Assembly (NCBI RefSeq): GCF_015687155.1
Contig: NZ_JADPQF010000008.1
Span: forward strand, 62,001 to 126,000
Reading direction: 5' to 3'
Length of the DNA: 64,000 nt
DNA from: Aliikangiella sp. G2MR2-5
Lineage (GTDB): Bacteria > Pseudomonadota > Gammaproteobacteria > Enterobacterales > Kangiellaceae
Below, one piece after another: positions 25,689 through 34,963 of the stretch (positions are counted from its first letter, which is position 1; each line of letters begins with the position of its first letter). The position numbers and the translations under genes are program-made. Below the pieces are notes generated by a model that did not search any database, was not told the origin of the DNA, and saw nothing but the letters and a program-made list of their open reading frames with translations.

Positions 25689-26255
25689 TTGGCAAAGGAA
25701 TGCGTATCGTTGGATGATTATCGAGCCGATTTTGAGTTGTCTGTTAATCGCTCTATGTCAATGCCATTTGCTGGATTAATGGTCTGGTCTTCAGTGGCTG
25801 TTTTATCTACCCAGCTTGACTCCGATATCGCCATACTTGTGCTCCTGTTCATGACTGGCGCAATCTTTCCGCTGGCTCTGCTCATCGCTAAAGTTCGTGA
25901 AGAAAACCTTATCTCGTCTAAAAATCCTCTGGCCAAGCTAATGGGAATGTGCGTACTTATGGTAAATCTGCTATGGGTGGTTCACATTCCTTTATACCTT
26001 TATCAGCCGGAGTTTGTACCATTGAGTCTCGGAGTGAGTCTGGGTTTACACTGGGTTGTTTATTCATGGATAGTACAACATCCCGTAGGTCTCGTTCATG
26101 CAGGCCTGCGTGCGCTAGCTTGTTTTATCGCCTGGTTTTTGTGGCCGGAAGCTCGTCTTTTTGCTATCAGCACCGTGATAGTTGTTATGTATTTGTTTAG
26201 TCTCTTTCAATTAGCGACCCGCCCCGTAAGTTCTTTATTTACCGAGTCTACCTAG
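25689..26255 (+). CDS. Polytopic membrane protein, DUF7010-like
   Basis: A 188-residue protein with a TTG start preceded by AGGG. About five membrane helices follow a cytosolic N-terminus. The segment NRSMSMPFAGLMVWSSVAVL near residue 19 and the overall layout resemble a family of uncharacterised proteins labelled DUF7010. It lies between the AraC/GyrI regulator and the ABC efflux operon, with 257 and 135 bp gaps. I cannot assign a function. Confidence 0.7.
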   Translation: MAKECVSLDDYRADFELSVNRSMSMPFAGLMVWSSVAVLSTQLDSDIAILVLLFMTGAIFPLALLIAKVREENLISSKNPLAKLMGMCVLMVNLLWVVHIPLYLYQPEFVPLSLGVSLGLHWVVYSWIVQHPVGLVHAGLRALACFIAWFLWPEARLFAISTVIVVMYLFSLFQLATRPVSSLFTEST

Positions 26256-26390
26256 TCGCTTTCATTGGTGATTCGCTTCGCGTAATTATTGAGTCATTTG
26301 ACATTTATCAATTGAAAGCAGCTGCATCCTTGTTCCTTCGATGATTAGCGATTAGTATTAACAGCAGTCGGAAGTTTTCTGGAGCAAGAA

Positions 26391-27149
26391 TTGTCCGCTA
26401 ATAATGAGTCCGTGCAAAGCGTTGGTCATGGCCAGTCCTCAACTCAAAAACTCAGTTATAGTGCGCGCGCTTTAACTAAGATTTATTTGTCGGGAGAAAC
26501 TCAGGTTCATGCATTGAGAGGCGTCGATATCGATATTCCCCGGGGGGAATTTGTTGTAATGCTGGGGCCTTCAGGAAGTGGAAAGTCAACATTCTTAAAT
26601 ATCATTGGTGGACTTGACAAGCCGACTAAGGGTGAGGTTTTTTATAAAAATAGAAACCTGAGTTTGCTATCAAGTAGGGAATTGACCCTATATCGCAGAG
26701 ATAGCATCGGTTTTGTTTTTCAGGCATATAATCTGGTTCCCAGCTTAACCGCTTTGGAAAACGTTACTCTGGTTACGGAAATTTCAGACAACCCCATGGA
26801 TCCCCGAGCCGCTCTTGAAATTGTAGGACTGGAACAAAGAGCGAATCACTTTCCGTCTCAGCTTTCCGGGGGCGAGCAACAAAGAGTTGCTATCGCAAGG
26901 GCTCTGGCCAAACAGCCTGAAGTGCTCCTGTGTGATGAACCTACTGGAGCTCTGGACAGTGAAACAGGCGCGCTTGTACTTGAGGCATTGTTGGCGGTTA
27001 ATAGAGACTTCAACACTACCTGCGTGATTATTACTCATAATGCATCCATCGCAAAATTGGCACACAGAGTCATTTATTTTGCGGACGGCAAAGTCAGTCG
27101 TGTAGAACTGAATGAGTCCAGGCTTTCACCTTTTCAGGTCTCATGGTAA
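26391..27149 (+). CDS. ABC transporter ATPase, LolD/MacB-N type
   Basis: A 252-residue protein with TTG start and GGAG seven bases upstream. It has Walker [10 protein letters not shown] near 61-69, Q-loop [17 protein letters not shown], signature [18 protein letters not shown] and Walker [14 protein letters not shown]. It has the length and motifs of ATPases that power MacB/LolCDE-like mechanotransmission complexes. It is followed by an FtsX-like permease and a periplasmic adaptor, making a three-gene efflux operon. Confidence 0.93.
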   Translation: MSANNESVQSVGHGQSSTQKLSYSARALTKIYLSGETQVHALRGVDIDIPRGEFVVMLGPSGSGKSTFLNIIGGLDKPTKGEVFYKNRNLSLLSSRELTLYRRDSIGFVFQAYNLVPSLTALENVTLVTEISDNPMDPRAALEIVGLEQRANHFPSQLSGGEQQRVAIARALAKQPEVLLCDEPTGALDSETGALVLEALLAVNRDFNTTCVIITHNASIAKLAHRVIYFADGKVSRVELNESRLSPFQVSW

Positions 27150-27168
27150 GGAGGAGTTGCTCGTACAC

Positions 27169-29535
27169 ATGATAGGGACCTTGAATCAGAAACTACTCAG
27201 AGACATCTGGAAAATAAAAGGCCAGATGTTAGCTATCAGCATGGTGATGGCTGCGGGTATTGCTGTATTTATTATTATGTTCGGTGTTCTTGATAGTTTG
27301 AAGTTAACCAAAGACACCTACTATGACCGCTATCAGTTTGCCGATGTGTTTGCTTCTTTAAAGCGCGCTCCGAATAGTTTGGTAAAGCAAATAGAAGAGA
27401 TTCCCGATGTTGCTCTTGTTCAGGATAGAGTCGTTTTTGGTGTGACTTTGCAAATGCCAGAGATGATTGAACCTGCAACCGGGCTAATTATTTCTTATCC
27501 CGATCACGGAGAGCCTCTTCTAAACAAAGTTTACCTAAGGCACGGAAGGTTGCTTTTTCCGAACGAGACAGATGCGATTCTTGTTGATGAAAGCTTTTTC
27601 AAAGCGCATGGGTTGGAGTTAGGCGATAAGGTTTCAGTGATAATGAATGGCCTCAAACGAAAACTGACTGTAGTCGGTGCCGTATTGTCTCCAGAGTATG
27701 TTTATACCATTGCGCCAGGCGCGATGATGCCGGATGCTAAACGCTACGGTGTCTTTTTTATGAGTCGCCGTTCATTGGAAGCTGCAGTCAATATGAAGGG
27801 AGCATTTAATGATCTTAGTGTTAAGGTTGACCCTTCAGCGGATACTATCCAGATAAAGTCGTCGATTGATCAGGTTTTAAAAAACTATGGCGGTTTGATG
27901 GCATATGACAGGAAAGAGCAGATTTCCAACTTCTTCGTTGAGAACGAGCTGAAACAACTTAACGCACTAGGTTGGTTAGCCCCGATTATATTTCTAAGCG
28001 TCGCAGCTTTTTTGGTTAACGTTGTAATGTCACGACAAATTGCGACTCAACGAGAGCAAATCGGAATGTTAAAAGCCATCGGTTATAGTGATTTGGATAT
28101 CTCTCTTCACTTTTTAAAGATGGTGATAGTGGTGTCTACTCTCGGAGCACTCATTGGACTGGTGTTGGGGAGCTGGATGGGAAGTGGAATGACCGCTATG
28201 TACACTGAGTTTTTCCACTTTCCAATTCTAAAATACAGCTTTTCAATCGAGGTAATGATTATTGCTGTATTCTCGTGTTTTATTGCTGCGGTTGTCGGTA
28301 CACTGGTAGCGATCAATAATGCGGTAAAACTGCCCCCGGCGGAAGCTATGCGGCCGGAAAGTCCGCCGGTATTTAAGCGTGGACTTCTCGATAGATTGAA
28401 GTTTTACTCCTGGCTGTCCCATCTTTCGAAAATTATTGTCAGGCAACTAGAAAGGCGTTTTACTCGAGCTTTACTGTCTTCCATTGGAATGGGATGTGCT
28501 TCAGCTGTGTTGGTTTTTAGTTTGTTCATGAAAGACTCAATGGATTATCTGCTTGAAGTTCAATATGAAGTAATTCAAAGGGAAGATATTAATATTTCGT
28601 TTATTGAACCAAGAAGTACAAGAGCGCTCGAGGAACTAAAAGCGCTACCGGGTGTGCTTCAGGCAGAACCGCTCAGGCAAGTTCCGGTTAAATTGAGGTT
28701 TAATCAATATTATAAAAAAGGGGTTATAACAGGGTTGAGTTCTGAGCCTCAACTCTCCAGAGTGGTCAATAAAAAGCTTATGCCAGTCAGGTTGCCTGAG
28801 CGGGGAATTTTATTAAATAGTAAGTTAGCTGAAATTCTCAATATTCAGATTGGTAATCAGGTTACTGTAGAAGTACTAGAAGGCAAGAGGCAACAGTTAC
28901 AAGTTCCGGTGGTTAATATTGTCGAAGAGTTTATCGGAACCGGAGCCTACATGAATTTAACTGCCTTAAATCAGCTTTTGGATGAACCTCCCAAAATGAG
29001 TGGTGCTGCGCTGTTGATCGATCAAAAGTATGCGGGAGTTATTTTTAATCGGTTGAAATCAATTCCACAAATTGTAGGGCTTAACATAGTATCGGTTTTG
29101 AAGCAGATATTCGACGATATTATGGCTGAGAATTTGTTGAAGATGGTGACAACGAATATTTTATTTGCCTGTATTATCAGTTTCGGCGTTATCTACAATA
29201 CTGCTCGAATTGCGCTTTCTGAAAGGGGAAGAGAGCTCGCTAGCTTAAGAGTTCTAGGTCTGACTCGACGAGAAGTTGCTTATCTACTTTTTGGTGAGCT
29301 TAGTATTATAACACTGGTTTCATTGCCTCTTGGCTGTCTCATTGGTATCGGGTTAGCTCACGGAATGGTGAACTCTATGGAGTCGGAAATATTCCGAATT
29401 CCCATGGTCGTCAATCGGGATACTTTTGGTTATGCAATCACTATTGTTCTTTTTTGCGCACTTTTATCATTTTACATGGTTTGGCAACAAGTAGAAAAAA
29501 TTGATTTGGTAAGCGCTCAAAAGGGTGTTGAGTAA
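27169..29535 (+). CDS. ABC transporter permease with two FtsX domains
   Basis: About 788 residues. One membrane helix is near the N-terminus, followed by a large periplasmic MacB-like core domain. Three helices (about 270-400) form FtsX domain 1, including the run MSRQIATQREQIGMLKAIGY. A second periplasmic domain and FtsX domain 2 are at the end (SERGRELASLRVLGLTRREV). The upstream start (27112) would overlap the ATPase gene by 38 bp, so the ATG at 27169 downstream of AAGGAGG is preferred although spacing is long. It forms the membrane part of the efflux pump with its neighbours. Confidence 0.9.
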   Translation: MIGTLNQKLLRDIWKIKGQMLAISMVMAAGIAVFIIMFGVLDSLKLTKDTYYDRYQFADVFASLKRAPNSLVKQIEEIPDVALVQDRVVFGVTLQMPEMIEPATGLIISYPDHGEPLLNKVYLRHGRLLFPNETDAILVDESFFKAHGLELGDKVSVIMNGLKRKLTVVGAVLSPEYVYTIAPGAMMPDAKRYGVFFMSRRSLEAAVNMKGAFNDLSVKVDPSADTIQIKSSIDQVLKNYGGLMAYDRKEQISNFFVENELKQLNALGWLAPIIFLSVAAFLVNVVMSRQIATQREQIGMLKAIGYSDLDISLHFLKMVIVVSTLGALIGLVLGSWMGSGMTAMYTEFFHFPILKYSFSIEVMIIAVFSCFIAAVVGTLVAINNAVKLPPAEAMRPESPPVFKRGLLDRLKFYSWLSHLSKIIVRQLERRFTRALLSSIGMGCASAVLVFSLFMKDSMDYLLEVQYEVIQREDINISFIEPRSTRALEELKALPGVLQAEPLRQVPVKLRFNQYYKKGVITGLSSEPQLSRVVNKKLMPVRLPERGILLNSKLAEILNIQIGNQVTVEVLEGKRQQLQVPVVNIVEEFIGTGAYMNLTALNQLLDEPPKMSGAALLIDQKYAGVIFNRLKSIPQIVGLNIVSVLKQIFDDIMAENLLKMVTTNILFACIISFGVIYNTARIALSERGRELASLRVLGLTRREVAYLLFGELSIITLVSLPLGCLIGIGLAHGMVNSMESEIFRIPMVVNRDTFGYAITIVLFCALLSFYMVWQQVEKIDLVSAQKGVE

Positions 29536-29581
29536 ATTGTGTGTTGCTATTTGTTATAAATATGGAATGGAATTTTGATTC

Positions 29582-30829
29582 ATGAATAAACAAAGCGAAT
29601 TTGGTATGAAACAGCAAAGAGGAAAAAGTATAAAGCTTTTATTAAAGTTAACTTTGGTGGTGGCTTTTGTTGGAGCGCTAATTTTTGCTTTTATGCCAGA
29701 GCCGATAAAAGTTGATATTATTTCAGTCAAGCAAAAAGAATTACTGGTGACGATAGAAGGTGAAGGGAAGACTCGAATTCATGATATCTATCAGGTTTCT
29801 ACGCCAATTGAAGGGCGAGTAACGCGAATAGAAGCTGAGCCTGGTGACAGGGTTTTGGCCGGTAAGACTGTATTGGCAAACATGTCTCCTGCTAACCCTC
29901 GCTTTCTGGATAAGCGATCAGAAACTCAGGCTAAGGCAGATGTTGAAGGCGCGAAAGCTGCTCTTGCTCTGGCTAATGCCAGAGTAAAGCAGGCTAAAGC
30001 ACAACTGGACTATGATGAGGCCGACTTTAAGAGAACTCAAGAGCTGTTTAACAAGGGGAGTGTCTCCAAGGCTAACCTGGAAAGAGCTGAACTAAGACTC
30101 AAAACTTTGCGTGCTGAGCTGGAAACAGCCGAGTCTAACCAACAGGTGATGCAATCCAGGCTTGAGGCTGCTCAAGCCAGGCTTCTCCAGCCTGACGAGG
30201 CACCTAACAGCGCAACGCCTTCTGTATCGACTTGTCAGATTTGCATTTACTCTCCGGTTGATGGAACTGTACTAAAAGTATTGCATCAAAATGAAAGTGT
30301 TGTGCCTGTGGGAACCCCCTTAGTTGAAATCGGTAATATTCAGGATCTGGAAGTGGTTATTGAACTACTATCAACTAATGCTGTTTTGGTTTCTCCAGGT
30401 GATCAAGCTTTAATAAAACGATGGGGAGGAAAAGAGGATATTCTGGCTGAAGTTAAGCTGGTAGAGCCTGCGGGGTTTACGAAAGTTTCGGCGCTTGGAG
30501 TAGAAGAGCAAAGAGTAAATGTGGTTTTGCGCTTTATCGATCCTGTTGAAAAGTGGCGCTCTCTAGGGCATGCGTTTCGCGTTGAAGCCGCGATTATCAT
30601 TGACCGAACCGGGAAAACACTGTCCATTCCATTGAGTGCACTATTCCGCTTTAATGAAAACTGGTCGGTATATCGTGTGGTTGATGGCAAAGCGTTCATA
30701 ACTTCAGTAAAGTTAGGTAAACGTAATGAGCGCTACGCAGAAATTATAGAAGGCCTGGAACTGAACGACCAAGTGATAAACCATCCCGGTAGTCATGTTG
30801 CTGATGAGGTGTCAGTTGTCGCAAGGTAG
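29582..30829 (+). CDS. Periplasmic adaptor (HlyD/MacA-like) of the ABC efflux pump
   Basis: A 415-residue protein with an N-terminal membrane helix at about 18-37, a lipoyl domain (TPIEGRVTRIEAEPGDRVLA), a helical hairpin at about 115-205 (ALALANARVKQAKAQLDYDE), the second lipoyl half (CIYSPVDGTVLKVLHQNESV) and C-terminal beta domains. This is the adaptor layout used by MacA and RND pumps. It is third in the operon with the LolD-like ATPase and FtsX permease. The exported substrate is unknown; export of a small hydrophobic compound sensed by the AraC/GyrI regulator is a reasonable guess. Confidence 0.92.
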   Translation: MNKQSEFGMKQQRGKSIKLLLKLTLVVAFVGALIFAFMPEPIKVDIISVKQKELLVTIEGEGKTRIHDIYQVSTPIEGRVTRIEAEPGDRVLAGKTVLANMSPANPRFLDKRSETQAKADVEGAKAALALANARVKQAKAQLDYDEADFKRTQELFNKGSVSKANLERAELRLKTLRAELETAESNQQVMQSRLEAAQARLLQPDEAPNSATPSVSTCQICIYSPVDGTVLKVLHQNESVVPVGTPLVEIGNIQDLEVVIELLSTNAVLVSPGDQALIKRWGGKEDILAEVKLVEPAGFTKVSALGVEEQRVNVVLRFIDPVEKWRSLGHAFRVEAAIIIDRTGKTLSIPLSALFRFNENWSVYRVVDGKAFITSVKLGKRNERYAEIIEGLELNDQVINHPGSHVADEVSVVAR

Positions 30830-30991
30830 TATTGGATTGTCGAAATTATTAGGGAATATCTTCTTGATTGAAGCGTTTACTCATAACCCCTGCTTTACAA
30901 ATATGGGGATAACCGTAAATCAGAAAAAGAACAATGAATATTTAAATTAGCGGGACAAATTCGATTCAAGCTAATAAACAGGAGAAGGTAT

Positions 30992-31567
30992 TTGAGTATT
31001 GCTTCCATGATTACTCTGGGGATTGCAACCATCGTCCTCATATATTTAATCATCATCTATAACGGATTGGTCGGGTTAAAGCATACAGTTTCTAAGAGTT
31101 TCGCTAATATCGATGTGCTTCTCAAACAGCGACATGATGAGTTGCCAAAGCTTGTACAAGTTTGTAAACAATACATGACTTATGAAGAAAAAACTTTCAA
31201 GTCGATAGTACAAGCGCGCAATGATGTCGCAAAAGCAAATGTTGCGGGAAACATGAAAGCACTTGGTGATGCCGAAACTCAACTACGAACTGGGTTAGGT
31301 AACTTGTTCGCGCTGGCTGAAAATTATCCTGAATTAAAAGCTGATCAAACATTTATCCATCTTCAACAGAGAATCTCGGGACTTGAAAATGGTATTGCTG
31401 ATCGACGAGAAGTTTACAACGACTCGGTTAATAATAATAATATTCGTATTGAACAGGTTCCCGATGTTTTTGTCGCTAAATTGTTCGGTTTCAAGCCATT
31501 TGAAATGCTCAAATTTTCAGAAAGTGAAAAAGCAAATGTTGATATAGGGCAGTTGTTCAAGTCATGA
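30992..31567 (+). CDS. LemA family protein
   Basis: A 191-residue protein with TTG start (CAGGAG upstream). One N-terminal membrane helix is followed by a long four-helix LemA domain with the signatures YNGLVGLKHTVSKSFANIDV, LLKQRHDELPKLV and FIHLQQRISGLENGIADRRE. It is anchored in the inner membrane; function is not well established. It overlaps the next gene by 4 bp (ATGA). Pairing of LemA with a GIDE-domain protein is a recurrent bacterial arrangement. Confidence 0.93.
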   Translation: MSIASMITLGIATIVLIYLIIIYNGLVGLKHTVSKSFANIDVLLKQRHDELPKLVQVCKQYMTYEEKTFKSIVQARNDVAKANVAGNMKALGDAETQLRTGLGNLFALAENYPELKADQTFIHLQQRISGLENGIADRREVYNDSVNNNNIRIEQVPDVFVAKLFGFKPFEMLKFSESEKANVDIGQLFKS

Positions 31568-32457
31568 TTTTTCATATTATCGCTTCAGTCATTGCTTGTA
31601 TTGTATTTGCATGGTTAGGCTTTTCTTTTTTGATCAAAAAGCGAATCATCGAAGATACTCCAACATCAAAAATTCGCTCTGCTGCTCAGGGGTATGTTGA
31701 ACTTCAGGGACTTACAAAGGCATTTGAAGATAATAGAGTTTTTGCACCCTTAACTGGAAAGCCATGTCTTTGGTATAAATATCAAATTGAAAGATATCAA
31801 CGATCAGGAAATAGCAATGGTTGGAGTAAAGTTGAAGGAAATTCTAGTCAGGCCTTTTTCTCTCTGGACGATGGCAGTGGTTGTTGTGTTATTAATCCAG
31901 ACAAAGCTGACATTACCGCTGCGTTGAAAGAGCGTTGGGAGGGAAGCAGTCGCTACCCAAGGACTTCAACACTCCCAAAGCCTACCGGTATAAAAGGTTT
32001 TTTTTCCAAACTTGGGCGTTACCGTTACACTGAATGGCGTTTGAATGAAGAACAGTTTCTATATGCAATTGGTCTTTTTCAAACTATTCATGCTCCGAGT
32101 ACCGAGACTCAACAAAAGGAAAAGATGAAAGAGATTCTTACTGAGTGGAAAAAAGACAGTCAATTCCTGTTGAATAAATTTGACGTTGATGGCGATGGCA
32201 AGATTGATATTCAGGAGTGGGAAACCGCCAGAACAGCTGCCGCTAGAAAGGCAGCCTATCATGTTAAACACGAGCCAGGGGACGAGGCCGTTCATACCAT
32301 GAGTTATTCACCTTCTCGTGGTCAGCCTTTTATTTTGTCTTCAATTGATCCAAAAACGCTGACAAAACGATTGCACTGGAAGTCTCTAGGCTGTCTAGCA
32401 CTGTCCCTTGCGGCAGGGACTTATGCAGGGTACCTGCTAACTCAAAACCTATTCTAG
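31564..32457 (+). CDS. GIDE-domain membrane protein with EF-hand
   Basis: A 297-residue protein with membrane helices at about 3-23 and 274-293. The segment between has a GIDE (MULAN/MAPL-like) domain at about 38-160, with GYVELQGLTKAF and LTGKPCLWYKYQIERY. At 207-218 lies a canonical EF-hand calcium loop (DVDGDGKIDIQE) with all expected acidic positions. Eukaryotic GIDE proteins are RING ubiquitin ligases, but no RING is present here. It is translationally coupled to lemA. An EF-hand inserted in this family suggests calcium-responsive behaviour (inference). Confidence 0.85.
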   Translation: MIFHIIASVIACIVFAWLGFSFLIKKRIIEDTPTSKIRSAAQGYVELQGLTKAFEDNRVFAPLTGKPCLWYKYQIERYQRSGNSNGWSKVEGNSSQAFFSLDDGSGCCVINPDKADITAALKERWEGSSRYPRTSTLPKPTGIKGFFSKLGRYRYTEWRLNEEQFLYAIGLFQTIHAPSTETQQKEKMKEILTEWKKDSQFLLNKFDVDGDGKIDIQEWETARTAAARKAAYHVKHEPGDEAVHTMSYSPSRGQPFILSSIDPKTLTKRLHWKSLGCLALSLAAGTYAGYLLTQNLF

Positions 32458-32492
32458 TATTACTAGATTCATATTGATTTTAACGTCTTGTT

Positions 32493-33419
32493 TTAGTCAA
32501 ACTGGCTTAATCTTACGCTGTCCAAATAGAGGGTTTTGGGCTTTTTGAGATCAATTGTAAACACGCTGAAAGCGATTATATTTGCCAGATCCACCTCTCT
32601 TGATTTGGGGCGAGTCTTAACTTCTTCCAGATCGAAACTCAAATGATTAATGCCTGGCTTTAAAGTGATTTCTTCATTAAAGCGATCACTGAACTTATAG
32701 CCCGAAGACGGATGTAAGCGATCGTAGACTTTAAACACTATATCGAGTGATTCATCTCCCTCAAGGTAGAGATCAAAGTGAATGGCTTTATGATCTCGCC
32801 AATCGTGGACAAAATGGTTTAAGGTGACATCTGGGTAATCTCCCGGAACCCAGTTGATTTTCAATGAGCCTGAACCATGAGTTGTGTGTTGGTCGCTAAT
32901 TGAAAGCGTTGCATGTTTTGAATCCCATCGCCCTAGTTCAAGTTCTGATTCAAAGCCCGCTAAAAGAGGATACTCTTTTGGAAGGCGAGTCTCATCGACC
33001 ACTGCAAAAATTAGGTCTCTTATTCCAATTAATGACAGCATGAAAACCAATATTATGGCCACGACGCTAGATGTCTTTCTGGTTTTATCTCCAGGTATCA
33101 TCAAGCAGAAGCCTGCGTACCCACCGACAAAATCATTAAAAATATCTTTTAGTTCAAAACTTCGACCGAAAGCCAGCTGGGCTAACTCTGTACCCAGGCC
33201 TGCTATTAAGCAAAACACCGTAATCGCAATAAAGCGAATGAGGAAGTTTTTGCTTTGCAATGGAGTGAACAGAATTAACCCGATGGACAGTAGTGCGAAC
33301 AGTGCAAAGTGGCCTGATTCCCAGATTTCCTTGATAATGCGATTATCATAGTAGTCAGGGTTACCAATAAATAATAAGCTCGCTAAAACCAGAATACCTA
33401 CTAAAATAATCCACTTCAT
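32493..33419 (-). CDS. VanZ-like membrane domain fused to an extracytoplasmic beta-sandwich
   Basis: A 308-residue protein. Residues 1-140 form four membrane helices with VanZ-like signatures (ESGHFALFALLSIGL, then GTELAQLAFGRSFELKDIFN and GGYAG). Residues 150-308 form a soluble, probably periplasmic domain (FESELELGRWDSKHATLSIS, then SGSLKINW and TLYLDSVRLSQFD) that looks like a CIA30/carbohydrate-binding jelly-roll. VanZ relatives affect envelope or teicoplanin response; the sandwich suggests glycan binding. No functional partner is evident. Confidence 0.82.
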   Translation of the reverse strand: MKWIILVGILVLASLLFIGNPDYYDNRIIKEIWESGHFALFALLSIGLILFTPLQSKNFLIRFIAITVFCLIAGLGTELAQLAFGRSFELKDIFNDFVGGYAGFCLMIPGDKTRKTSSVVAIILVFMLSLIGIRDLIFAVVDETRLPKEYPLLAGFESELELGRWDSKHATLSISDQHTTHGSGSLKINWVPGDYPDVTLNHFVHDWRDHKAIHFDLYLEGDESLDIVFKVYDRLHPSSGYKFSDRFNEEITLKPGINHLSFDLEEVKTRPKSREVDLANIIAFSVFTIDLKKPKTLYLDSVRLSQFD

Positions 33420-33492
33420 TGTTCTACTTCCTGTTTTTGTTTAGTAGAGTGAATAAATCACTGGTGTCGATTCTTGATACTGGAGCGAGAAG

Positions 33493-33747
33493 CTAATCCA
33501 GATCAAAGAAAAAGCTTCTCATCCTCCACAACCAAATCCCTAAATAACCCGGCAGTGAATAAAGAATACAAATACCAAGGGCTATCGATAACCCCCAAAA
33601 TAGCCAGGCTATTTCAAGGTCTGCAGTCAGGACCAGAGCGAGCATACAGATCAAAGCACCCAGTGTTCCTGCCAAAAGCCTTTTAAGTTGGGTTTTTGGG
33701 GTGAGTGCCATATTTTTAAATCGAGATTTCAGCGAGCTCCAGTGCAT
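33493..33747 (-). CDS. Small two-helix membrane protein
   Basis: About 84 residues from the ATG at 33747 (AAGG just upstream); a GTG at 33795 or ATG at 33711 are alternatives. A basic N-terminus is followed by two hydrophobic segments (LLAGTLGALICMLALVL and IAWLFWGLSIALGICILYSL), ending FFFDLD. No family recognised. It may be co-transcribed with the VanZ-like gene 74 bp downstream. Confidence 0.55.
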   Translation of the reverse strand: MHWSSLKSRFKNMALTPKTQLKRLLAGTLGALICMLALVLTADLEIAWLFWGLSIALGICILYSLPGYLGIWLWRMRSFFFDLD

Positions 33748-33838
33748 AACCTTATTCGTTTTGTCTGACCGCAGCAGAGTACTATAAACAGTCACTCAGA
33801 GGAAAGGTACAATTATAAGTAGAAATAGAGGAATATAA

Positions 33839-33865
33839 AGAGCCCGTAAAAGGAGAACGGGCTCT
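33839..33865 (-). terminator. Probable terminator of nfuA
   Basis: Perfect 9-bp stem AGAGCCCGT/ACGGGCTCT (33839-33847 with 33857-33865), loop of 9. Read leftward it continues TTTATATT, a weak T-rich tail. About 80 bp after the nfuA stop. Confidence 0.7.
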
Positions 33866-33946
33866 AAACAGATTATTTATCGGAAAAAGCTGAAGTCAGG
33901 ATCGGAGTTGAGCTAGTTTTACTATTTGGACTCTCGACTGTGTGGA

Positions 33947-34522
33947 TCAATAGTAAGGGTTTTCCCCTTCACTATGTTCAGTTACATCCTTAACGCCTTT
34001 GACTTCAGGTACCTTCTCAAGCAATGTTTTTTCAATGCCTTCTTTCAAGGTAACATCTGCCATTCCACAGCCCTGACAACCTCCACCAAACTGAAGCACC
34101 GCAATACCTTCTGCGGTAAACTCTGCTAATGCAACTTGTCCGCCATGGTTAGCCAGCTGAGGATTTATCTCGGCTTCAATGATATAACGAATCCGATCTA
34201 TAGCTGGCGCATCGTCAGGAACTTTGCGTGCTTTAGCATTCGGCGCTCGCAGAGTAAGCTGACCACCCATGTCGTCTGTTTGATAATCGATCTCTGCTTC
34301 TTCAAGATAAGGAATACTTTCTTCATCGACAAATGCGTTGAACTTCTCAAATTCGATCTTCAGATCGTCCTTCTCGACTGCATCGGTTGGACAATAAGAA
34401 ACTCCACACTCGGCGTGAGGGGTACCGGGATTAACAACAAAAACACGAATACCTGTACCTTCTTCTTGAGAAGAGAGAAGTTTCACAAAGTGTTCTTGAG
34501 CCGGTAGGGTTATTTCAATCAT
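33947..34522 (-). CDS. nfuA: Fe-S cluster carrier NfuA
   Basis: A 191-residue protein, the same length as E. coli NfuA. The N-terminal half is a degenerate A-type carrier domain. The C-terminal Nfu domain has the cluster-binding CxxC at C149/C152 ([18 protein letters not shown]), at the E. coli positions. It accepts [4Fe-4S] clusters and passes them to targets such as aconitase, particularly under oxidative stress or iron limitation. The gene is monocistronic with a hairpin downstream. Confidence 0.96.
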   Translation of the reverse strand: MIEITLPAQEHFVKLLSSQEEGTGIRVFVVNPGTPHAECGVSYCPTDAVEKDDLKIEFEKFNAFVDEESIPYLEEAEIDYQTDDMGGQLTLRAPNAKARKVPDDAPAIDRIRYIIEAEINPQLANHGGQVALAEFTAEGIAVLQFGGGCQGCGMADVTLKEGIEKTLLEKVPEVKGVKDVTEHSEGENPYY

Positions 34523-34963
34523 TGGACTTTACTACGTTTAAATATTCATCTGCGCGAATTCTACCAGATCGTGGCTTTTTATTATCCATGTTTTTTATGG
34601 GGTTTAATGGAATAATTTCAATTAATTTTTCCATTCTCTACTTTTTGCTATTAGTTCGGCCGTAAAGCCATCGCCCAATACAGACGGGGAAGGGGGGGGC
34701 TGCCCCAGCCAAGGGGAACTGGGGCCTGACAGTAGTGCTGAATATTTGTAAATCACTGAAATCGGTGCGCCCCTACCTGCCTTGATTTAAGTGTAATTTC
34801 TGGATAACCGAAACAGAAAAGCTGCGGATTAATACCAATTATCAAAATACTCGGCTAATCCCTTGATTTTGATGGGATATTCACACTATATTGTGGGCTA
34901 GATAAGAACTCTTCTCAGTAAGTGGCTAAAAATAAGGCTTTTCTCAACTTTTAGGAATCAGAC
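34523..34963. other. 441-bp region between nfuA and the metalloprotease
   Basis: No gene seen. It contains a striking G-rich block at 34686-34724 (four runs of four or more Gs, one of eight) that also folds as a GCCCCAG/CTGGGGC hairpin (34702-34708 with 34719-34725). There is also an inverted repeat ATCAAAAT/ATTTTGAT at 34841-34848 and 34866-34873. Both promoters must lie here. Confidence 0.55.
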
